Of a DNA stretch of 64,000 nucleotides, positions 17,755 through 26,676 are shown in pieces (position 1 is the stretch's first letter; each line of letters starts with the position of its first letter). The DNA lies in NCBI GenBank assembly GCA_029866155.1, contig JARWZW010000047.1:1-64000 (forward strand), in the 5' to 3' direction. Made by a program: the position numbers and the translations under genes. This DNA is from Caulobacter sp. (GTDB lineage: Bacteria; Pseudomonadota; Alphaproteobacteria; Caulobacterales; Caulobacteraceae). Under the pieces are notes generated by a model, which ran no database searches, had not been told where the DNA came from, and was given only the letters and a program-made list of their open reading frames with translations.

Positions 17755-18966
17755 ATGTCTCAGCCCGCCCCGTTCCTGTCCTGTCCTGACCCTGCCGACC
17801 TAAAGGCGATGCTGGACGCGCATGGACGGTTCCTGACGGGCCGGCCCGGCGGTTGGCGGGCGAATCTGGCGCATCTCGACCTGTCCAACCTCAATCTGGA
17901 AGCCGCCAACCTGGCCGAGGCAGAATTGACGGGCGTCTGTCTGAACGGCGCGACCCTAGCCAGGGCGGATCTGTCGCGGGCGGTGCTGTTCGGCGCCGAT
18001 CTGCGCGACGCCGATCTGAGGGCCGCCAGCCTCACCCGGGCCGATCTTCGGGGTGTCTGCCTGCGCGGGGCCAACCTGGCCGGAGCGGACCTGACCGGGG
18101 CCGACCTCCGGGAAGGTCTGATCGCCGTGCGGGACGCCGCCCTGGGCCTGCGGATCCTGACCCATGACCGCAAGCCTGGCGACCTGGACTATGCCATCCT
18201 GTCCGGAGCCCATCTGACCGGCGCCCAGATTTCCGAGTCCTCATCGCGAAGGGCCGACCTGACCGACACCATCCTGACCGGGGCCAGGATGGCCGGGGCA
18301 CGGATGGCGCAGGCGCTGCTGGACGGGGCGGACCTGACCGGGGCCGACATCTTCAACACCGACCTTGCAGGCGCCTCCATGCGGCAGGCTGTCTTGACGG
18401 GGGTTGATCTGCGGTCCGCCAACCTGGAGGAGGCCAACCTTGCCGAGGCCTTGAGGGCGCCGCCAAAGCACCTCTTCATTGATGACAGGCCTTTGTCTGA
18501 GCATTTGGCCGACCATGAGCAATATTGCGCCAGTGCCGGCGCCCGGGGTCGTCCGGCCAGGCTGGGCCAGGTTGATTTCCGCGGCCTGCAGAATCTCAGG
18601 GGCCGGGTCCTTTCCGGTCTCTCCGCCCCCGGGGCCATTCTGTTCGGGATGGACCTTGAGGGCGCGCAGCTGCAGGGCGCCGATCTGACGGAGGCCGATC
18701 TGCGCGGCGCCAACCTCAGGAACGCAGACCTGCGCGGGGTGCGGCTGATCGGCGCCCGGATGAGCCGGGCCGATCTGCAGGGCGCCAGCCTGATACCCTT
18801 GCAGATCGCCGAGGGACGGCTGCTGAGGGCCAACCTGACCCGGGCCAACCTGCGCCATGCCGATCTCCGGGGCGCCCAGGCCCGCCGCGCGCGGTTTCTG
18901 GAGGCCGATCTGGCCGGCGCCCGGCTTGAGGGCGCCGACCTGACAGAGGCGGAACTGGACCAATAA
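17755..18966 (+). CDS. Pentapeptide-repeat protein
   Basis: Dozens of A(D/N)Lxx units predict a right-handed quadrilateral beta-helix. Three blocks can be seen: residues of about 45-125, 145-240 and 290-400, separated by non-repeat insertions (GLIAVRDAALGLRILTHDRK and the stretch FIDDRPLSEHLADHEQ). The first 45 residues are not repetitive (FLSCPDPADLKAMLDAHGRF). No signal peptide. Functions in this superfamily range from gyrase protection to scaffolding and cannot be assigned here. The ATG at 17755 is used; a TTG immediately before it adds one codon. Confidence 0.85.
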   Translation: MSQPAPFLSCPDPADLKAMLDAHGRFLTGRPGGWRANLAHLDLSNLNLEAANLAEAELTGVCLNGATLARADLSRAVLFGADLRDADLRAASLTRADLRGVCLRGANLAGADLTGADLREGLIAVRDAALGLRILTHDRKPGDLDYAILSGAHLTGAQISESSSRRADLTDTILTGARMAGARMAQALLDGADLTGADIFNTDLAGASMRQAVLTGVDLRSANLEEANLAEALRAPPKHLFIDDRPLSEHLADHEQYCASAGARGRPARLGQVDFRGLQNLRGRVLSGLSAPGAILFGMDLEGAQLQGADLTEADLRGANLRNADLRGVRLIGARMSRADLQGASLIPLQIAEGRLLRANLTRANLRHADLRGAQARRARFLEADLAGARLEGADLTEAELDQ

Positions 18967-19047
18967 TCCGGCCCGGCCGCCGGCTCCCTTCCACCCTCAG
19001 TTGAGGGGTCGGGGCGGAAAAAGGCCCGATTTCAAAGCGTTTGAGCA

Positions 19048-19079
19048 GGGTCCGACGACAGGCTCGCAGCGTCGGACCC
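19048..19079. terminator. Stem-loop between convergent genes
   Basis: GGGTCCGACG and CGTCGGACCC form a perfect 10-bp stem with a 12-base loop, 10 bases after the crotonase stop. A second small dyad, CCCTC-AGTT-GAGGG, lies at 19004-19017. No U-tract. Confidence 0.6.
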
Positions 19080-19088
19080 GGCCCTGGC

Positions 19089-19967
19089 CTACATGCCCTT
19101 GCGAAGGGGCAGGAGGTCGGGGAAGTTTCCATCCCGCTTTTCAGCCTTGGCCCTGAAGGCCTCGCCCATATGGGCCGAGCTGAACATGCCGGTCTGCCAG
19201 ACGGCGATATAGTCAAGGCCGTCCTTGATGGTGTGGTCGCGGGCGTAGTTGATCATCACCTTGGATCCGGCCACGGCCAGGGGGCTCTTGGAAGCGATCT
19301 CGCGGGCGGTTTCCAGGGCGTGGGCCACGCAGGCCTCGTGGGTTTCCAGGACCGTATTGACCAGGCCGATCTGCCGGGCCTGTTCGGCCGAAAGCCGGCG
19401 GCCAGTATAGGCCAGTTCCCGCACCCAGCCTTCCGGGATCAGCTTGCAGAGCCGCGGGAAGGTGCCGACGTCGGCGGTCATGCCGATATTGATCTCCTGG
19501 ATGCAGAAGAAGGTGTCTGCACTGGCGTAGCGGATGTCGCAGGCGCTCGTCATGTCCACGGCGCCGCCGATGCAACCGCCATGGATGGCCACGATGACGG
19601 GCATCCGCGCCTCGTCCAGGCAGGAAAACACGTCCTGCAGATGGTGCACATGATAGCGGAAGCTCTCGCCGGCATTCTCCCGGTCGCTCGGACGTCCCCC
19701 GGCCACGGTGCCGCCGTCGCCGGTGAAGACCGTCAGGTCCATGCCGGCGCAGAAATGTTTGCCGGTCGACGAAATGACGATGCAGCGCGCCCGGGCGTTG
19801 TCGCTGATATCCTTCACGATGACCGGCAGTTCATTCCAGAAGGCCCGGTTCATGGCGTTCATCGCATCGGGGCGATTCATCTGGATATGGGCGACCCCGG
19901 CCTCGATGGAGACATTGAAACAGGTCCAGGCGGCAGTCGCGGCGTTGATCGGCGTCATGGCGTTCAT
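19089..19967 (-). CDS. Crotonase family, delta(3,5)-delta(2,4)-dienoyl-CoA isomerase-like
   Basis: Isomerises 3,5-dienoyl-CoA to 2,4-dienoyl-CoA during breakdown of unsaturated fatty acids. The oxyanion-hole segments GKHFCAGMDLTVF and IHGGCIGGAVDM are present, and the three acidic residues of the ECH1 class can be placed at Asp138 (GGAVDM), Glu158 (FFCIQEINIG) and Asp166 (MTADVGTF). That pattern separates it from plain enoyl-CoA hydratases. 292 residues; the ATG at 19967 follows GGGAGAA. It is divergent from an alpha/beta hydrolase gene. Confidence 0.88.
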   Translation of the reverse strand: MNAMTPINAATAAWTCFNVSIEAGVAHIQMNRPDAMNAMNRAFWNELPVIVKDISDNARARCIVISSTGKHFCAGMDLTVFTGDGGTVAGGRPSDRENAGESFRYHVHHLQDVFSCLDEARMPVIVAIHGGCIGGAVDMTSACDIRYASADTFFCIQEINIGMTADVGTFPRLCKLIPEGWVRELAYTGRRLSAEQARQIGLVNTVLETHEACVAHALETAREIASKSPLAVAGSKVMINYARDHTIKDGLDYIAVWQTGMFSSAHMGEAFRAKAEKRDGNFPDLLPLRKGM

Positions 19968-20066
19968 GGCGGTTTTCTCCCTGATATGGACGAGCTTAAA
20001 GCGACTGACGCAAAGAAAGCCAAGCCTCTTGCTTGACGCGGCGGTGATAGGTCATGACCTCGCGCC

Positions 20067-20978
20067 ATGAATGCTGATCCTGCTCCCGCCGGTCCCGAGT
20101 TTCGTCGCCGTGATATCGCCATCAAAAGCCCGGCCGGAGACGGGGTCATGGCCCTGATCGAGATGGGCCCGGCCGACCGTCCTGTCGACCTGGTGTTTTC
20201 CCATGCCAATGGCTTCAACGCCCTGACCTATCGACATCTGCTGGCGCCGGTCGCTGCGGAAGGCTTTCGGGTGGTGGCCATTGATCAGCGCGGCCATGGA
20301 CGAAGCCGGCTTGAGGCTGATCCCCGGGATGGCCACGGGTCATGGCTGGGCTATCAGCAGGACCTGATCGGATTTCTCGAGACCCTCGACCAGCCGCCCC
20401 GGGTCCTGGCGGGCCATTCCATGGGAGGAACCGCCGGGCTGATGGCGGCCGGAGCCCGACCGGAGATGGTCCGGTCCCTGGTACTGCTGGATCCGGTGGT
20501 GCTGGCGGAAGGCATGGCCAGCGAAGCCGGTGTTACGGTGATGAAGAACAGTCCTCTGGCCCAGGGCGCCCTGAGGCGGCGGAACGCTTTCGCCAGCCGC
20601 GAGGCCGCAGTCGAAACCTATACAGGGCGCGGCGCCTTCCGGACCTGGCCCCCCGAGATGCTGGCGGACTATATCGCCGATGGCCTGACCCCCGGTCCGG
20701 ACGGTGGCCTTGTGCTCAGCTGTGCGCCGGCCTGGGAATCGGCCAATTTCGCGGCCTATGACCACAATGCCTGGGACGGATTTTTCCGGTCCGCCTGTCC
20801 GATCCGGATCCTGAAGGCCGAGATCGCTTCAACCGCCACGATCGAGGCTCGGCAGGATGAGCTGGTGGCCACGGGCCGGGTTCGGATCGAGCTGATTCCG
20901 GGGACCAGCCATTTCCTGCCCATGGAGCGGCTGGACCTGTCGCGGGCGGCGATGCTTGAAGCGCTGCAGCCCGGCTGA
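20067..20978 (+). CDS. Alpha/beta hydrolase
   Basis: A cytoplasmic serine hydrolase of unknown substrate. The nucleophile elbow GHSMGG puts the serine at residue 118, and the catalytic histidine is about residue 282 in GTSHFLPME. The oxyanion region is FSHANGFNALTY, a form common in esterase/lactonase-like hydrolases of this class; AIDQRGHGRS is the usual strand after it. No signal peptide. 303 residues. Convergent with the thioesterase gene. Confidence 0.88.
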   Translation: MNADPAPAGPEFRRRDIAIKSPAGDGVMALIEMGPADRPVDLVFSHANGFNALTYRHLLAPVAAEGFRVVAIDQRGHGRSRLEADPRDGHGSWLGYQQDLIGFLETLDQPPRVLAGHSMGGTAGLMAAGARPEMVRSLVLLDPVVLAEGMASEAGVTVMKNSPLAQGALRRRNAFASREAAVETYTGRGAFRTWPPEMLADYIADGLTPGPDGGLVLSCAPAWESANFAAYDHNAWDGFFRSACPIRILKAEIASTATIEARQDELVATGRVRIELIPGTSHFLPMERLDLSRAAMLEALQPG

Positions 20979-21010
20979 GCCTGTCCCGCAGCGGCGCAAG
21001 GCTCTGATTC

Positions 21011-21038
21011 GGGTTGCCGGAACCTGCGCCGGCAACCC
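21011..21038. terminator. Stem-loop between convergent genes
   Basis: GGGTTGCCGG and CCGGCAACCC form a perfect 10-bp stem around an 8-base loop, between the hydrolase and thioesterase stops. No U-tract on either side. Confidence 0.65.
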
Positions 21039-21059
21039 TGCCACAGCTTGCGGACAGCT

Positions 21060-22007
21060 CTAGAAGGCCAGCCCGGGTGAGCCCTGTTCCACGAGGGCCG
21101 CCTGGGCGGCCTCGGTGATCGGGACAATCTTGCGGGCGTCGAGGTCGAAGGTGATGGCCACAGCCTCGGAAGACCCCCACGCCCGGCCGGTGTCGGGATC
21201 GAGCATCCAGTGGACCAGTCGCATGGTCCGGCTGTCGGTTCCGACCAGACCTGACCTCAGCTCGAACCGGTCACCGGCCCGGGGCCATTCAAACTGCGCC
21301 AGTCGATACTCCAGGACGGCGCCGCCCGCACGGGCCGGCGGCGCAGGGGCGTGATGCGAGACGACCGCCCGATAGCCCGCCACCAGCCGCCCGATTCCGT
21401 CCGACACCCGGCCGATGAACAGTTCCGGCCGCATCCGGCCAAAGGCGTCGCATTCGGCCGTCGAGATGGCGCCCAGGCCGATCCGCATCAGTCCCAGGGC
21501 GTCCGCCTGGGCCAGGCTGGCTATGCTGTTGCGCGAGTCCAGCGAAACGCTGCGGGCCTGGGCCTGGGGGGGGATCTCCATCCTCAGGGCCTCAGCCCGC
21601 TCCAGGGCCCGGGCCGGCCAGGCGAATGGGCGACCTTCTCTGGGCGTGACATGGGCCACGACCGTCTGGAAGGTGGCGGCGATCTCGCCGCTGTCGGAAT
21701 GGATCAGCAGCTGGACCAGCCGGGCCTCATCCTCGCCCATGGCCACAACCCCTCCCACCATATGGAGGGCAGCCCCGGCATGGGCCTCCTTCAGGAAGCG
21801 GATATGCTGCTCCCGCACGATCAGGGTCGAGTTCGCATGTTCGGTAAAGGCCTGGGGCAGGCCCAGGAGCGCCGCCAGGCTGACCAGTCCCTCGACGGCC
21901 TTGACGACGTAGAAGCGCACATTCATGTGCCCCATCTCGTCGCATTCCCAGGTGTTGACTCCGCCGCGCCAGATCTCGACGCCGGGCTGGTTTGTTTCAG
22001 GATTCAT
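21060..22007 (-). CDS. Double hotdog-fold acyl-CoA thioesterase-like protein
   Basis: Two 4-hydroxybenzoyl-CoA-thioesterase-like domains lie in tandem. The first has NTWECDEMGHMNVRFYVVKAVEG (read as two parts: NTWECDEMGHMN and VRFY), the usual active-site start of the fold, at residues of about 17-40. The second begins near residue 175 (STAECDAFGRMRPELFIGRV), where the key histidine-like position is changed, so it may be structural. 315 residues. It starts only three bases after the zur stop, so the two form an operon. Substrate unknown. Confidence 0.8.
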   Translation of the reverse strand: MNPETNQPGVEIWRGGVNTWECDEMGHMNVRFYVVKAVEGLVSLAALLGLPQAFTEHANSTLIVREQHIRFLKEAHAGAALHMVGGVVAMGEDEARLVQLLIHSDSGEIAATFQTVVAHVTPREGRPFAWPARALERAEALRMEIPPQAQARSVSLDSRNSIASLAQADALGLMRIGLGAISTAECDAFGRMRPELFIGRVSDGIGRLVAGYRAVVSHHAPAPPARAGGAVLEYRLAQFEWPRAGDRFELRSGLVGTDSRTMRLVHWMLDPDTGRAWGSSEAVAITFDLDARKIVPITEAAQAALVEQGSPGLAF

Positions 22008-22010
22008 GGC

Positions 22011-22502
22011 TCAGGACCGGCAATCGCCGCAGAGGCCGTGGGCCTCCAGGGTAATGGACTTGATGGTGAAGCGCGCATTGGCGGCCGCCTGTTCGACGCC
22101 CTCCATCGGGAGGGGCTCCATCTCCCGGGTTACGCCGCAGCAGTCGCAGATCAGGAAGGCGGCTCCGTGGTTGTCACCGGTTTCGGAGCCCGAATGGCGG
22201 CAGGCGACATAGGCGTTGAGGCTTTCAATCCTGTGGACGAAGCCCTGCCGCGACAGGAAATCCAGCGCCCGATAGACGGTCGGCGGCTTGGCCGGCGCCC
22301 CGTCCTGGCCGTAGCTGGCGATCAGATCATAGGCCTTGACCGGCTGTCCGGCCCCCAGCAACAGCTCCAGAACCCGGCGTCGGGGCGGGGTCAGCTTCTG
22401 TCCGGCGTCGATACAGCGACCGTTCGCCGCCGTCAGTTCGGCGGCGAGGCCCTGGCCGGACAGGCCGTGGTGATGGTGCTCATGGCCGCAGGGCGTGCTC
22501 AT
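22011..22502 (-). CDS. zur: Fur family regulator, probably the zinc sensor Zur
   Basis: Represses zinc-uptake genes when zinc is bound. The winged-helix region includes LTPPRRRVLELLL and PPTVYRALDFLSRQGFVHRI. Two CxxC pairs for structural zinc are present (ICDCCG and CGDC near the end), together with ACRHSGSETGDNHGAAF in the regulatory site. The histidine-rich start CGHEHHHH is common in Zur proteins. 163 residues. It is the first gene of a pair with the thioesterase; no zinc transporter is next to it here, so targets lie elsewhere. Confidence 0.85.
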   Translation of the reverse strand: MSTPCGHEHHHHGLSGQGLAAELTAANGRCIDAGQKLTPPRRRVLELLLGAGQPVKAYDLIASYGQDGAPAKPPTVYRALDFLSRQGFVHRIESLNAYVACRHSGSETGDNHGAAFLICDCCGVTREMEPLPMEGVEQAAANARFTIKSITLEAHGLCGDCRS

Positions 22503-22622
22503 GCACCACAGGTAGAGGCCGGGCCCCGATTGGGCAAGCGGCGGCTGAACCGAAGCCAGCCTCCGCCAGACGAAGCGGTCCCGCGCTCCGCCGGACTTCC
22601 TGTTGATCCGCAGGTCAGGCCC

Positions 22623-23123
22623 TTACCGGGCCGACCAGGTCATCTGGACTTCTGAACCGCCCTCCGCCGGGCTGGCGATCACCTGGAGGGCGCCCTTGCC
22701 CTCACCGCTGTCGCCGGTCGTCAGCATCTGGACGTCGCCGCCCATGGCGGCCTTCATGGTGACCGGGCGACCCGTCTCCCTGGCCTTGGTCTCGTAGAAG
22801 GCGATGACCTGGGTGGGGGTGCCCCCGGCCTTGAACGTCATGGCGCCCCCGGCGCCAACACCGCTTTCGCCCACAATGCTGGTGATCACCACCGCGCCCG
22901 GATAGAGCGGGGCATGGTCCGGCGTCTTGACCCCGGCGGCGGCCGGACCGGTAGCCACCACCGCGTCGCCGGTCTTTACTGTCGAGGACGGCGGGCTTTT
23001 TTCGGCAGTGACGGCCGGGGGCTTGCCGCCGGCGTCGGCCCTGTCCTCGGCCGGATTGTCAGCCTTGCCGCAGGCGGCGACCAGCACCAGCGAGAGGATC
23101 GCGACGCGGGATAGGAAAGTCAT
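22623..23123 (-). CDS. Predicted lipoprotein of unknown function
   Basis: The ATG at 23123 opens a lipoprotein signal (FLSRVAILSLVLVAACGK) with a clean lipobox VAAC, so the mature protein is anchored to a membrane by its first cysteine. A proline/alanine-rich linker runs to about residue 65, then a compact domain of about 100 residues starts at LYPGAVVITSIVGESG and contains FYETKARETGRPV. Proteins with this last domain are usually uncharacterised. 166 residues. It lies downstream of the polyamine genes on the same strand but behind a strong stem-loop. Confidence 0.75.
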   Translation of the reverse strand: MTFLSRVAILSLVLVAACGKADNPAEDRADAGGKPPAVTAEKSPPSSTVKTGDAVVATGPAAAGVKTPDHAPLYPGAVVITSIVGESGVGAGGAMTFKAGGTPTQVIAFYETKARETGRPVTMKAAMGGDVQMLTTGDSGEGKGALQVIASPAEGGSEVQMTWSAR

Positions 23124-23173
23124 GACTTGCGCTCCGATCGGCCCTCCCGGACCGAAAGCCAAATCTTGCGCTT

Positions 23174-23204
23174 TCCCGGCGCGGACGCAACCGCCGCGCC
23201 GGGA
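23174..23204 (-). terminator. Stem-loop after the deoxyhypusine-synthase-like gene
   Basis: TCCCGGCGCGG and CCGCGCCGGGA form a perfect 11-bp stem with a 9-base loop, seven bases past the stop codon. No U-tract. Confidence 0.65.
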
Positions 23205-23210
23205 CCCGGC

Positions 23211-24257
23211 TCAGGCGAACAGCTTGGCCCAGCGACGCGGCTGGCGCGTCTTCCAGGCGCCGCGGTGATAGGCGTCGGAGCCGATCAGCGGCACGACCGT
23301 GGTGGCCTCGGCAAAGACCATCTGTTCGAAGGTGGTGTCCACCTTGCCCCAGCTGGCGGCCTCTTTCAGGGTTGAGGACGAACAGGCGCCGTCGCGAACA
23401 TCCGCCACGGTGATCTGGACGGCGTACTTATGCATATCCGCCTCGACCCCGAGGATCTCGGCGCAGACCACGGTGTCCTGGGCGAAGTTCTTGGGAACCC
23501 CGCCTCCGACCATGAACAGACCGGTCGTCCCGGCGGCGATCTTGATGTCGGTCAGTTCGCGGAAATCGGCCACGGCGTCGATGCTGACATAGGGGGCCTT
23601 GGCGGCGATACGTTCCTTCTGGTGCTTGACCAGGCCAAAGCCCGCGGAGCTGTCGACGAAGGCCGGACAGAAGATCGGCACGCCTTCTTCATAGGCAGTC
23701 TGGATCAGGCTGCCGGGCTTCTTCGCATTGCCGGCGGCCAGCCACTTGCCGATCTCCCAGATGAATTCGCGGCTGGAATAGGGGCGGGGCTCGAGGCTGT
23801 TGGTGATCTCCAGGATCGTGTGGTCGCAGGCCTGGAGCTCTTCCTCGTCGATATAGGTGTCGTAGATACGATCGATGTAGTTCTCGCGCAGGACATTGTC
23901 GTCCACCGGACCGGCGGCCTGGTAGTGCTTGAAGCCGAGCGCCTCGAAGAAGTCCATGTCGATGATGGAGGCGCCGGTGGCGACCACGGCGTCGATCATC
24001 CCGAACTTCACCATGTCCCGATAGACATGCATGCAGCCGCCGGCCGAGGTCGAGCCGGCCAGGATCAGCCAGGGCGAGCAGTCCTTGTCTTCCAGGGCCA
24101 TGTTCAGGATATCGGCCGCCCGGGCCGTGTCCCGGCTGGAAAAACTCATCTTGCGCATGGAATCGATGATCGGACGGGCGTCGAAGCTGGTGATGTCGAC
24201 ATGCTCGACAATGTTGGTCAGCAGCTGGGCCTTGGTGTTTGGAACAGGAGCGTTCAT
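23211..24257 (-). CDS. Deoxyhypusine synthase-like protein
   Basis: Eukaryotic and archaeal deoxyhypusine synthase moves the aminobutyl group of spermidine to eIF5A. Bacteria lack eIF5A, and related bacterial proteins have been linked to homospermidine synthesis from putrescine. The NAD-binding segments ILAGSTSAGGCMHVYRDM and VVATGASIID are present, and the catalytic lysine aligns at Lys256 in MVGGGVPKNFAQD, the site of the enzyme-imine intermediate. The C-terminal SSTLKEAASWGKV also matches. 348 residues. It follows an ornithine-type decarboxylase, which would supply putrescine, so a polyamine role is likely. Confidence 0.88.
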   Translation of the reverse strand: MNAPVPNTKAQLLTNIVEHVDITSFDARPIIDSMRKMSFSSRDTARAADILNMALEDKDCSPWLILAGSTSAGGCMHVYRDMVKFGMIDAVVATGASIIDMDFFEALGFKHYQAAGPVDDNVLRENYIDRIYDTYIDEEELQACDHTILEITNSLEPRPYSSREFIWEIGKWLAAGNAKKPGSLIQTAYEEGVPIFCPAFVDSSAGFGLVKHQKERIAAKAPYVSIDAVADFRELTDIKIAAGTTGLFMVGGGVPKNFAQDTVVCAEILGVEADMHKYAVQITVADVRDGACSSSTLKEAASWGKVDTTFEQMVFAEATTVVPLIGSDAYHRGAWKTRQPRRWAKLFA

Positions 24258-24304
24258 CGCTTCAGGTTTCCCCTGGGTTTTGAGCGCCCGTCCAACGGCG
24301 ATGG

Positions 24305-24338
24305 TCCGCAGGCCCGGACGGAGCGACGGGCCTGCGGA
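24305..24338 (-). other. Intercistronic stem-loop in the polyamine pair
   Basis: TCCGCAGGCCCG and CGGGCCTGCGGA form a perfect 12-bp stem with a 10-base loop. It lies between the decarboxylase stop and the synthase-like start, so it could be a partial terminator, an RNA-stability element or a regulator of the downstream gene. Confidence 0.6.
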
Positions 24339-24356
24339 AAGGGGTAGAGGCGCGGA

Positions 24357-25610
24357 CTACTTCCGCCGGCGCTTCTTGCTCTTGGGGCGTGACAGCCGGA
24401 CGACATTGCTGGGTTCGGCCCTGGGCACCGGAATCGACCGGCGCGCCAGGCCGAACATCGAGGCCATGGGCGGATCGCTGACCTCGACGGTCTCGGTGTC
24501 GCCAAAGCCGTTGAAACGGGTCGACATGGCGACGCCATAGGCCCCCATCATGCCGATCTCGATATAGTCGCCTTCCTGGATATCCGCCGGCAGCCAGAAG
24601 GGGCCCGGCATGTGGTCGATGGAATCGCAGGTCGGGCCATAGAAGCGGAACGGCTTGAGTTCGCCCTCCACCTCACGGGCGCCCTCGCCCTCACCCCGAT
24701 AGAGCTTGACCGGGAAGGGCCACTTCACATGGGCCGCATCGAACAGCGAACCATAGGAGCCGTCGTTCAGATAGAGGGCGTCCGACTTGCGCAGCTCGAC
24801 CCGGGTCAGGATCGAGGTGGATTCCGCCACCAGGGCCCGGCCTGGCTCGCACCACAGCCGGGTGGTTTCCGAGACGGGCATTTCGTTGAAGCCCCGCTCG
24901 ATGGCGCTGAAATAGTCGTCCATGTCGGGCGGGATCATGCCCGGATAGACCGAGGGGAAGCCGCCGCCGACATCGACCACATCGGCGAAGACGCCGGCGC
25001 GGATCAGGCTGCGGCCAACCTGGGCCATGGCGGCCTGGTAGGCGGTCGGCCGCATGCACTGGCTGCCGACATGGAACGAGACGCCCATCTGGGCCTGGGT
25101 CGCCCGACGGGCGGCCATCAGCAGGGCCGGCGCCTCATGGGGCGAGACCCCGAACTTGCCCGACAGGGAGAAGTTGGCGCCCTCGGCGTCGACCACCATG
25201 CGGACAATGAGGTTCAGGTCCCGGGCGCCGCCTGTGGCGTCCAGGATCTTGGCCAGTTCGTCCTGGCAATCCAAGGCGAAGGTGCGGACCCCGAAATCGA
25301 AATAGGCTTCCGATATGGAACGACGGCTCTTCACCGGATGCATGAAGGCCATGCGGGCGCCGGGCGCATGCTCGGTCACGAGCTTAACCTCGGGTATCGA
25401 CGCGACGTCGAACCCGTTGACACCGTTTTGAGCCAAGGTTTCGATGACCCACGGTGAAGGGTTCGCCTTCACAGCGTAGAGGACATCACCGGCAAACTTG
25501 TCCTGGAACCAGCGCGCCGCAGTGGCTACGGCGTCACGTCGCACAAGGGCGACGGGACGTTCCGGAGACCGCTCACGGACCAGGTCCAGGGGTCTATGGT
25601 ACGTGTGCAA
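24357..25610 (-). CDS. Fold-III PLP-dependent ornithine/lysine decarboxylase
   Basis: Makes putrescine (or cadaverine). Lys48 in LYAVKANP binds PLP; HVGSQ, VDVGGGFPSVYPGM, CEPGRALVAES and YGPTCDSIDHM give the rest of the active site, the last with the cysteine of the ornithine-decarboxylase class. The frame is open to 25772, but the TTG at 25610 is preferred: a GGGGG site lies nine bases upstream, the product becomes 417 residues as usual, and the region before it has rare TTA codons. The tail is strongly basic (SRPKSKKRRRK), which is unusual. Lysine or diaminopimelate activity cannot be excluded. Confidence 0.9.
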   Translation of the reverse strand: MHTYHRPLDLVRERSPERPVALVRRDAVATAARWFQDKFAGDVLYAVKANPSPWVIETLAQNGVNGFDVASIPEVKLVTEHAPGARMAFMHPVKSRRSISEAYFDFGVRTFALDCQDELAKILDATGGARDLNLIVRMVVDAEGANFSLSGKFGVSPHEAPALLMAARRATQAQMGVSFHVGSQCMRPTAYQAAMAQVGRSLIRAGVFADVVDVGGGFPSVYPGMIPPDMDDYFSAIERGFNEMPVSETTRLWCEPGRALVAESTSILTRVELRKSDALYLNDGSYGSLFDAAHVKWPFPVKLYRGEGEGAREVEGELKPFRFYGPTCDSIDHMPGPFWLPADIQEGDYIEIGMMGAYGVAMSTRFNGFGDTETVEVSDPPMASMFGLARRSIPVPRAEPSNVVRLSRPKSKKRRRK

Positions 25611-25625
25611 TTCACGTAACCCCCT

Positions 25626-25657
25626 GTTAGCAGTTAAACCCAGACCGGCGTTAGCAG
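25626..25657 (-). repeat. Direct repeat upstream of the decarboxylase
   Basis: The octamer GTTAGCAG (CTGCTAAC on the coding strand) occurs at 25626 and again at 25650 in an A+T-richer stretch just before the proposed start. It may be a regulatory site or part of the leader; chance is possible. Confidence 0.3.
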
Positions 25658-25881
25658 CGCAATGGACAACGGGGTCCGCCGGAGACCGGCGCATATGAGG
25701 CAAATGGCCCGGCGTGTAAAGCGGTTTTGGCGCCCCCGGTTCGGGTCGGTTCAAGACCCTGCTTTCGGACATCTGTTTCCGGCGTCAAGGTTGCGGGATA
25801 AAGGCTGTTTGGCGTAACCCTTGGGGATAAGTTCCAAGCGCTCCCGCTTCAGGCCAACGCACCAGGACGACGATCAGGACC

Positions 25882-26676
25882 ATGACGTCTGAGGCAGTTC
25901 TTTCGATCCGGGAGGTCGCCAAGACCTTCGGCTCACGCCGGGCTCTGGACGGGGTTTCCGTCGAGATCGCCGGAGGTGAGATGGTCGCCCTGATCGGGCC
26001 CTCCGGGTCGGGCAAATCCACCCTGCTGAGATCGATCAGCGGCCTGCAGACCATAGATGCCGGCGCCGGCGTGATCAGCGCCTTCGGCGATCCGGTCCAG
26101 GCCGGCGGCCGGTTGACCGACCGGATGCGCAAGGCCCGGGCCCGGATCGGATTCATCGCCCAGAGCTTCAATCTGGTCGGCCGTCTGTCACTGTTCAGCA
26201 ATGTGGTGCTGGGGTCGCTGGGCCGCATCGGCTTTCTGAGGGGAATGCTGGGACTGTGGCCGGCCGAGACCCGGCGGTCGGCCATGCAGGCCCTGCACAG
26301 GGTCGGGGTGTCGGACTATGCCAGCCAGAGGGCCAACACCCTGTCGGGCGGCCAGCAACAGCGCGGCGCTATCGCCAGGGCCCTTGTTCAGCAGGCCCGG
26401 GTGATTCTGGCCGATGAGCCGGTCGCCAGTCTTGATCCCGTCTCGGCCCGAAAGGTCATGGAGATCCTTCGGGATCTCAACCGCACCGACGGCCTGACCG
26501 TCCTGGTCACCCTGCACCAGGTGGACTACGCCCTGCGCTATTGCGACCGGGTTGTGGCCCTGAAGGCCGGAAGACTGGTCTATGACGGCCCGTCTTCCGG
26601 TCTCGACAAGGCCAGACTCATCGACATCTATGGTCCTGAATTCGAGGACGTGTTCTGGGAAGGAGCTCCCCAATGA
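25882..26676 (+). CDS. phnC: Phosphonate/phosphate ABC transporter ATPase PhnC
   Basis: Drives import through PhnE. It has Walker [10 protein letters not shown], signature [15 protein letters not shown] and Walker [14 protein letters not shown], and the PhnC-typical spacing with [25 protein letters not shown]. The Q-loop is the IAQ in that segment. 264 residues. Its last bases overlap the phnD start as ATGA, so the three transporter genes form one operon. No C-P lyase (phnGHIJ) or phosphonatase genes are present, so phosphate itself or a phosphonate processed elsewhere may be the substrate. Confidence 0.93.
   Translation: MTSEAVLSIREVAKTFGSRRALDGVSVEIAGGEMVALIGPSGSGKSTLLRSISGLQTIDAGAGVISAFGDPVQAGGRLTDRMRKARARIGFIAQSFNLVGRLSLFSNVVLGSLGRIGFLRGMLGLWPAETRRSAMQALHRVGVSDYASQRANTLSGGQQQRGAIARALVQQARVILADEPVASLDPVSARKVMEILRDLNRTDGLTVLVTLHQVDYALRYCDRVVALKAGRLVYDGPSSGLDKARLIDIYGPEFEDVFWEGAPQ

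Noticed and set aside
17755-18966. CRISPR-like or tandem DNA repeats
   Set aside because: The periodicity comes from pentapeptide codons (ADLxx); spacing is 15 bases, units are imperfect and the frame is coding.
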